Of a stretch of DNA of 8,642 bases, positions 5,849-8,642 are shown piece after piece. The position numbers were made by a program, and so were the translations under genes. The notes under the pieces are model-generated. The model did no database searches. It was not told where the DNA came from and worked only from the letters and a program-made list of their open reading frames with translations. This stretch comes from CAZECE01 sp964510525 (GTDB taxonomy: Bacteria; Pseudomonadota; Gammaproteobacteria; Pseudomonadales; JANQJO01), in NCBI GenBank assembly GCA_964510525.1, contig CAZECE010000038.1, positions 1 to 8,642 of the forward strand, read 5' to 3'. How positions within the stretch are numbered: position 1 is the stretch's first letter; every line of letters starts with the position of its first letter.

Positions 5849-7404
5849 CGCTTATTTAACACCTTGTTATTTAATTTTAATAACATTGAGAGCGCACTCT
5901 GCTTTTCCTGGGGATTGAGCGAGAAACAATATAACAATATAAGATATACGCCTGCCGCCGAACCGGCTTGTAGAAACAGCTTGGCAAAACCACTAGGGGG
6001 GGAATGAATTAAAAACCATATTAACGTGGCTGCAAGCGCTAAAGAAGGCGTTAGAAATTTTAGGTAGGTATCAATAATATATTGCTTAAAAGAAACGCCC
6101 ATTTGGCGAGTCGTATAGTAAGGCACGAACAAGGTATAAAGTAAGATTTGGGGAACAGCTGTAGCCAGCGCTACACCAAAGATGCCCAACGTTTGAACCA
6201 GAATGATACTGCCAACAACATTAATCACCGAAACAAGCAGGCTCAAATAAGAAAATAACTTATGACGATTCAAGCCTTGCAGCATAGATTGGCTGATGAG
6301 TTGAGGGGATCTTATCAGCTGCAATAACGCAAACATAATAATGATTGGTTGCCCCAAATCACCGTATTTAGGGCCCATCCAGATCGAGATAAATGCTTCA
6401 CCAAAAATCATCATGCCAATGCATAACAGGTTTGAAAATGCGAGCATGTACTTTGTTGCTGAAACATAGGACGTGTATAAACGCGCTCGATCACCGAGAG
6501 CATCATGCTCACTAAAAACCGTGATGTAGGGCGTGCTTACTGCAAAACACAGGGTTTTGACGTGTTCGATTAAACTCCACGGAATGGTGTAGTAAGTTAC
6601 CGCCGCGGCACCTAGAAAATACCCAATAATCAAGGAGTCGCTGTAAAAGATAATTTGGTTCGCGAGCATGGCCAAGAAGGTAAATCGGCTGAAAAACAAC
6701 ACCTTCTTAACGCTGAACATGTTAACGTATGATAGCTTGAATGTGATGAAGCTGAATTTTTTTCTCAAAAACAGATAGTAAATAGCAATCGCAATCGCAT
6801 TAGCAGACGCGGAAATCACCCCCATGGCTAACAAACCATACTCATGACTTAAAAACAGCCAAAACATGAGTGCTTTATACAGTGACGATAAAATCACCGT
6901 AAAGCTGATGATGTCGTGCCGTAAAAAGCCCGCAAACAAACCACGAAAAGTACCCGAAATAACGAATAACGAAATATCAAACGAAACGATGATAATCAGT
7001 GAATACAGCATCTCCGTTAATTCTGGATCGATACTTAAAAAGTTAACCATTCCCCTTGCCAGAAATGGGCTGATCACAATGACTGTAGAGGTGATGATTA
7101 AGAAAAGCGTTAAACAGGTACTGGCAATGGTATTAAGCTTGTTAATGTCGTTGGTCTGGTAATATTTTGACGAATACTTGGTGAGAGCAGAGACAATACC
7201 AAGGTCAAGCAAACACATGTAGCCGCTAAGCGCCGCTATGATCGTCCATATTCCGTAGCGGGTATCGCCGAGCGTATGGACGAGAAAAGGCGAGAGGAAG
7301 AAAGCGATGAGCACCTTCATTAAGACAGATGCTTTACTTGAAATAAGTGCGTTGGCAATCTTTTTGCTAGTGCTGCGTTTAGACTGAGTTATACCACCTT
7401 CCAT
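5845..7404 (-). CDS. Wzx-type oligosaccharide flippase (polysaccharide biosynthesis/MOP superfamily)
   Basis: Integral inner-membrane protein that would flip an undecaprenyl-linked oligosaccharide from the cytoplasmic to the periplasmic leaflet. It has 519 residues and about 12-14 hydrophobic segments by eye. Typical features are the first helix region with FFLSPFLVHTLGDTRYGIW (about residues 35-53; the LG-x-x-x-YG-W pattern is common in this family), LDLGIVSALTKY shortly after, a repeated two-bundle layout, and a charged central loop. The ATG at 7404 has only a weak upstream ribosome site. The gene lies 42 nt downstream of the carbamoyltransferase on the same strand, so the two are likely cotranscribed, and it ends tail to tail with the GT4 gene with a 4-nt overlap. 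A teichoic-acid or lipid-specific transporter is a less likely reading. Confidence 0.92.
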   Translation of the reverse strand: MEGGITQSKRSTSKKIANALISSKASVLMKVLIAFFLSPFLVHTLGDTRYGIWTIIAALSGYMCLLDLGIVSALTKYSSKYYQTNDINKLNTIASTCLTLFLIITSTVIVISPFLARGMVNFLSIDPELTEMLYSLIIIVSFDISLFVISGTFRGLFAGFLRHDIISFTVILSSLYKALMFWLFLSHEYGLLAMGVISASANAIAIAIYYLFLRKKFSFITFKLSYVNMFSVKKVLFFSRFTFLAMLANQIIFYSDSLIIGYFLGAAAVTYYTIPWSLIEHVKTLCFAVSTPYITVFSEHDALGDRARLYTSYVSATKYMLAFSNLLCIGMMIFGEAFISIWMGPKYGDLGQPIIIMFALLQLIRSPQLISQSMLQGLNRHKLFSYLSLLVSVINVVGSIILVQTLGIFGVALATAVPQILLYTLFVPYYTTRQMGVSFKQYIIDTYLKFLTPSLALAATLIWFLIHSPPSGFAKLFLQAGSAAGVYLILLYCFSLNPQEKQSALSMLLKLNNKVLNKR

Positions 7405-7446
7405 GATGTATACGCACTTTAAGCTAATGACTCTTTACTTTGTGTC

Positions 7447-8642
7447 TTATTCAGGCAAGTTTGGATGCTTAACCAGGAAAGGCCCTATTGCCAAATAATC
7501 CAGCTTGCCTAATAAAAATGCACGTACAGCATCATCTGGGCTGCAAACAATGGGCTCCTCGTGCATATTAAAGCTGGTATTAATCAAACAAGGTACCCCA
7601 CTCAGTTTGCCGTACTCGGCAAGAATATCATAGTAACCTTGGTTTTCTTCACGCTTCACCAGTTGTGGGCGTGCAGTGCCATCCACATGTACTGCCGCAG
7701 GGCATTGCTGTCTCATTTCATCCGTGCAATCAAAGGTGATCGTCATGAACTCTGCGGCATGCTCAGCACCTTTAATATTGTGGAAAAGACGCTCTCTGGC
7801 TTCGTAAACGGCGACAGGCGCAAAAGGCATAAACTCGGTTCTTCCCAGTCGTTTATTCAGCCATTGATTCACTTCCGGCTCACGTGCATGATAAAGGATT
7901 GAGCGATTACCTAACGCCCTCGGGCCATATTCCATTCGTCCATCGAACCGTGCAATGACTTTGCCTGAGTGAATGAGCTTTGCCACCTCGGCCGCATAGT
8001 GTTGTGGCTTCTCATACGTCAGGCCGGCCTTATCTAAGCTGGCAGATATCTCTTGTTCTGAATAATCAGGGCCTAAATACACATTTGTAATGCTCTCTTT
8101 GGTGCCACCAGGCCAAGACTGATACAGGGCTGCCCCACTGCCACAACCACCATCCCCCATGTTGGGATACACAAAGATGTGGTTAACGCCCTCCACCTCA
8201 AACAAACGTTGATTCAGCTTAACGTTAGCCGTCACGCCACCAGATAAAACGATGGTATCAATACCTGTTTTATCAACCCAATATTTCACAAATTTCGTTG
8301 CAACCACTTCGAGCACATGTTGGTAGGCCGCGGCCACATCAATTTTCGGAAATTGAGAAGCAAGATATCGCGATAAATAAACGCTATTGGCTCCCGCTAT
8401 TTTAAAATCACCGTCTTTTTGTTCGATTCTACTGAGCAAGAGCTGCGTAAGTATGTCTGGATCACCATAGGACGCTAAGCCCACGATTTTGCCTTCATGT
8501 CGCCCTGGTTTAAAACCTAAGCTGGAAGTGACATGCTCATAAAGACTTCCAAGCGAGTTAGGAAATTTGACACCATGAAGACGACGTATTTTACCGGCTT
8601 CACCAATGCTGACTGAACCGGCTAGGCCTGAACCATAACCAT
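7447..8642 (-). CDS. Carbamoyltransferase of the NodU/CmcH/TobZ family, C-terminal part (partial)
   Basis: Transfers a carbamoyl group from carbamoyl phosphate, activated by ATP through a carbamoyl-adenylate, to a hydroxyl, commonly of a sugar. The open frame has no stop up to the right edge, so 397 codons are visible and the N-terminus is missing; family members are usually roughly 550-600 residues. The GTG at 8482-8484 is not the start, because upstream codons read NSLGSLYEHVTS, SLGFKPG and GKIVGLASYG, all conserved in this family. The Kae1-like domain shows SGGVTAN (8224-8244) and GDGGCGSGAAL. The C-terminal domain shows FDGRMEYGPRALGNRSI, with GPRALG at 7909-7926, EFMPFAPV, and NTSFN followed by EEPIV. 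Key motifs appear intact. It precedes the flippase by 42 nt. Its place suggests carbamoylation of the sugar made by this locus before export. Confidence 0.92.
   Translation of the reverse strand, partial: GYGSGLAGSVSIGEAGKIRRLHGVKFPNSLGSLYEHVTSSLGFKPGRHEGKIVGLASYGDPDILTQLLLSRIEQKDGDFKIAGANSVYLSRYLASQFPKIDVAAAYQHVLEVVATKFVKYWVDKTGIDTIVLSGGVTANVKLNQRLFEVEGVNHIFVYPNMGDGGCGSGAALYQSWPGGTKESITNVYLGPDYSEQEISASLDKAGLTYEKPQHYAAEVAKLIHSGKVIARFDGRMEYGPRALGNRSILYHAREPEVNQWLNKRLGRTEFMPFAPVAVYEARERLFHNIKGAEHAAEFMTITFDCTDEMRQQCPAAVHVDGTARPQLVKREENQGYYDILAEYGKLSGVPCLINTSFNMHEEPIVCSPDDAVRAFLLGKLDYLAIGPFLVKHPNLPE

Noticed and set aside
5865..5885. Perfect inverted repeat TGTTATT/AATAACA as an intrinsic terminator
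   Set aside because: The stem is only 7 bp with one G:C pair and is inside the flippase coding sequence; too weak to call a terminator.
7561..7902. Plus-strand open frame of 113 codons opposite the carbamoyltransferase
   Set aside because: It overlaps the conserved carbamoyltransferase C-terminal domain on the other strand and has no recognisable features or ribosome site of its own.

Overview
The window looks like part of a bacterial surface-glycan (exopolysaccharide, capsule or lipid-linked oligosaccharide) locus with an unusual set of decorating enzymes. Base composition is moderate (somewhat under half G+C by eye). Genes are tightly packed with good Shine-Dalgarno sites, and protein style suggests a Gram-negative, probably gammaproteobacterial and possibly marine or aquatic organism. 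The taxonomic guess is an inference from general appearance only.

Layout. (1) The left edge, minus strand, holds the first 34 codons of an APS kinase (cysC), which runs out of the window. (2) A 292-bp divergent intergenic region (104-395) contains a good sigma-70-type promoter pointing right. (3) A five-gene plus-strand operon (396-5848) encodes a PAPS-dependent sulfotransferase, an ArnT/PMT-like membrane glycosyltransferase, a GMC-family FAD oxidoreductase, a small Tat-signal protein and a GT4 glycosyltransferase. Spacing is 36 nt, a 4-nt overlap, 1 nt and 2 nt. (4) Converging on it, a minus-strand pair (5845-8642) encodes a Wzx-type flippase and, upstream of it, a NodU/CmcH-type carbamoyltransferase whose N-terminus lies beyond the right edge. 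The two convergent units share the four bases TTAA as overlapping stop codons.

How the genes could work together (inference). CysC makes PAPS in the cytoplasm, the sulfotransferase uses PAPS, the GT4 enzyme adds a sugar from a nucleotide-sugar donor, and the carbamoyltransferase adds a carbamoyl group from carbamoyl phosphate. All of these use cytosolic donors. The flippase would move the lipid-linked product across the inner membrane. On the periplasmic side the ArnT/PMT-like enzyme could add a sugar from a polyprenyl-phosphate donor. The GMC enzyme, which has no signal peptide of its own, could be carried out by its small Tat-signal partner to oxidise a sugar hydroxyl. This gives a glycan that may be sulfated, carbamoylated and oxidised. 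No polymerase, chain-length regulator or outer-membrane exporter is visible here, so those genes would lie outside the window or the product may be a short glycan.

The least described parts are the GMC/Tat pair (including a Pro where the family's second catalytic residue is usually Asn or His) and the sulfation link across the divergent promoter. No RNA genes, insertion sequences, CRISPR arrays or pseudogenes were seen.
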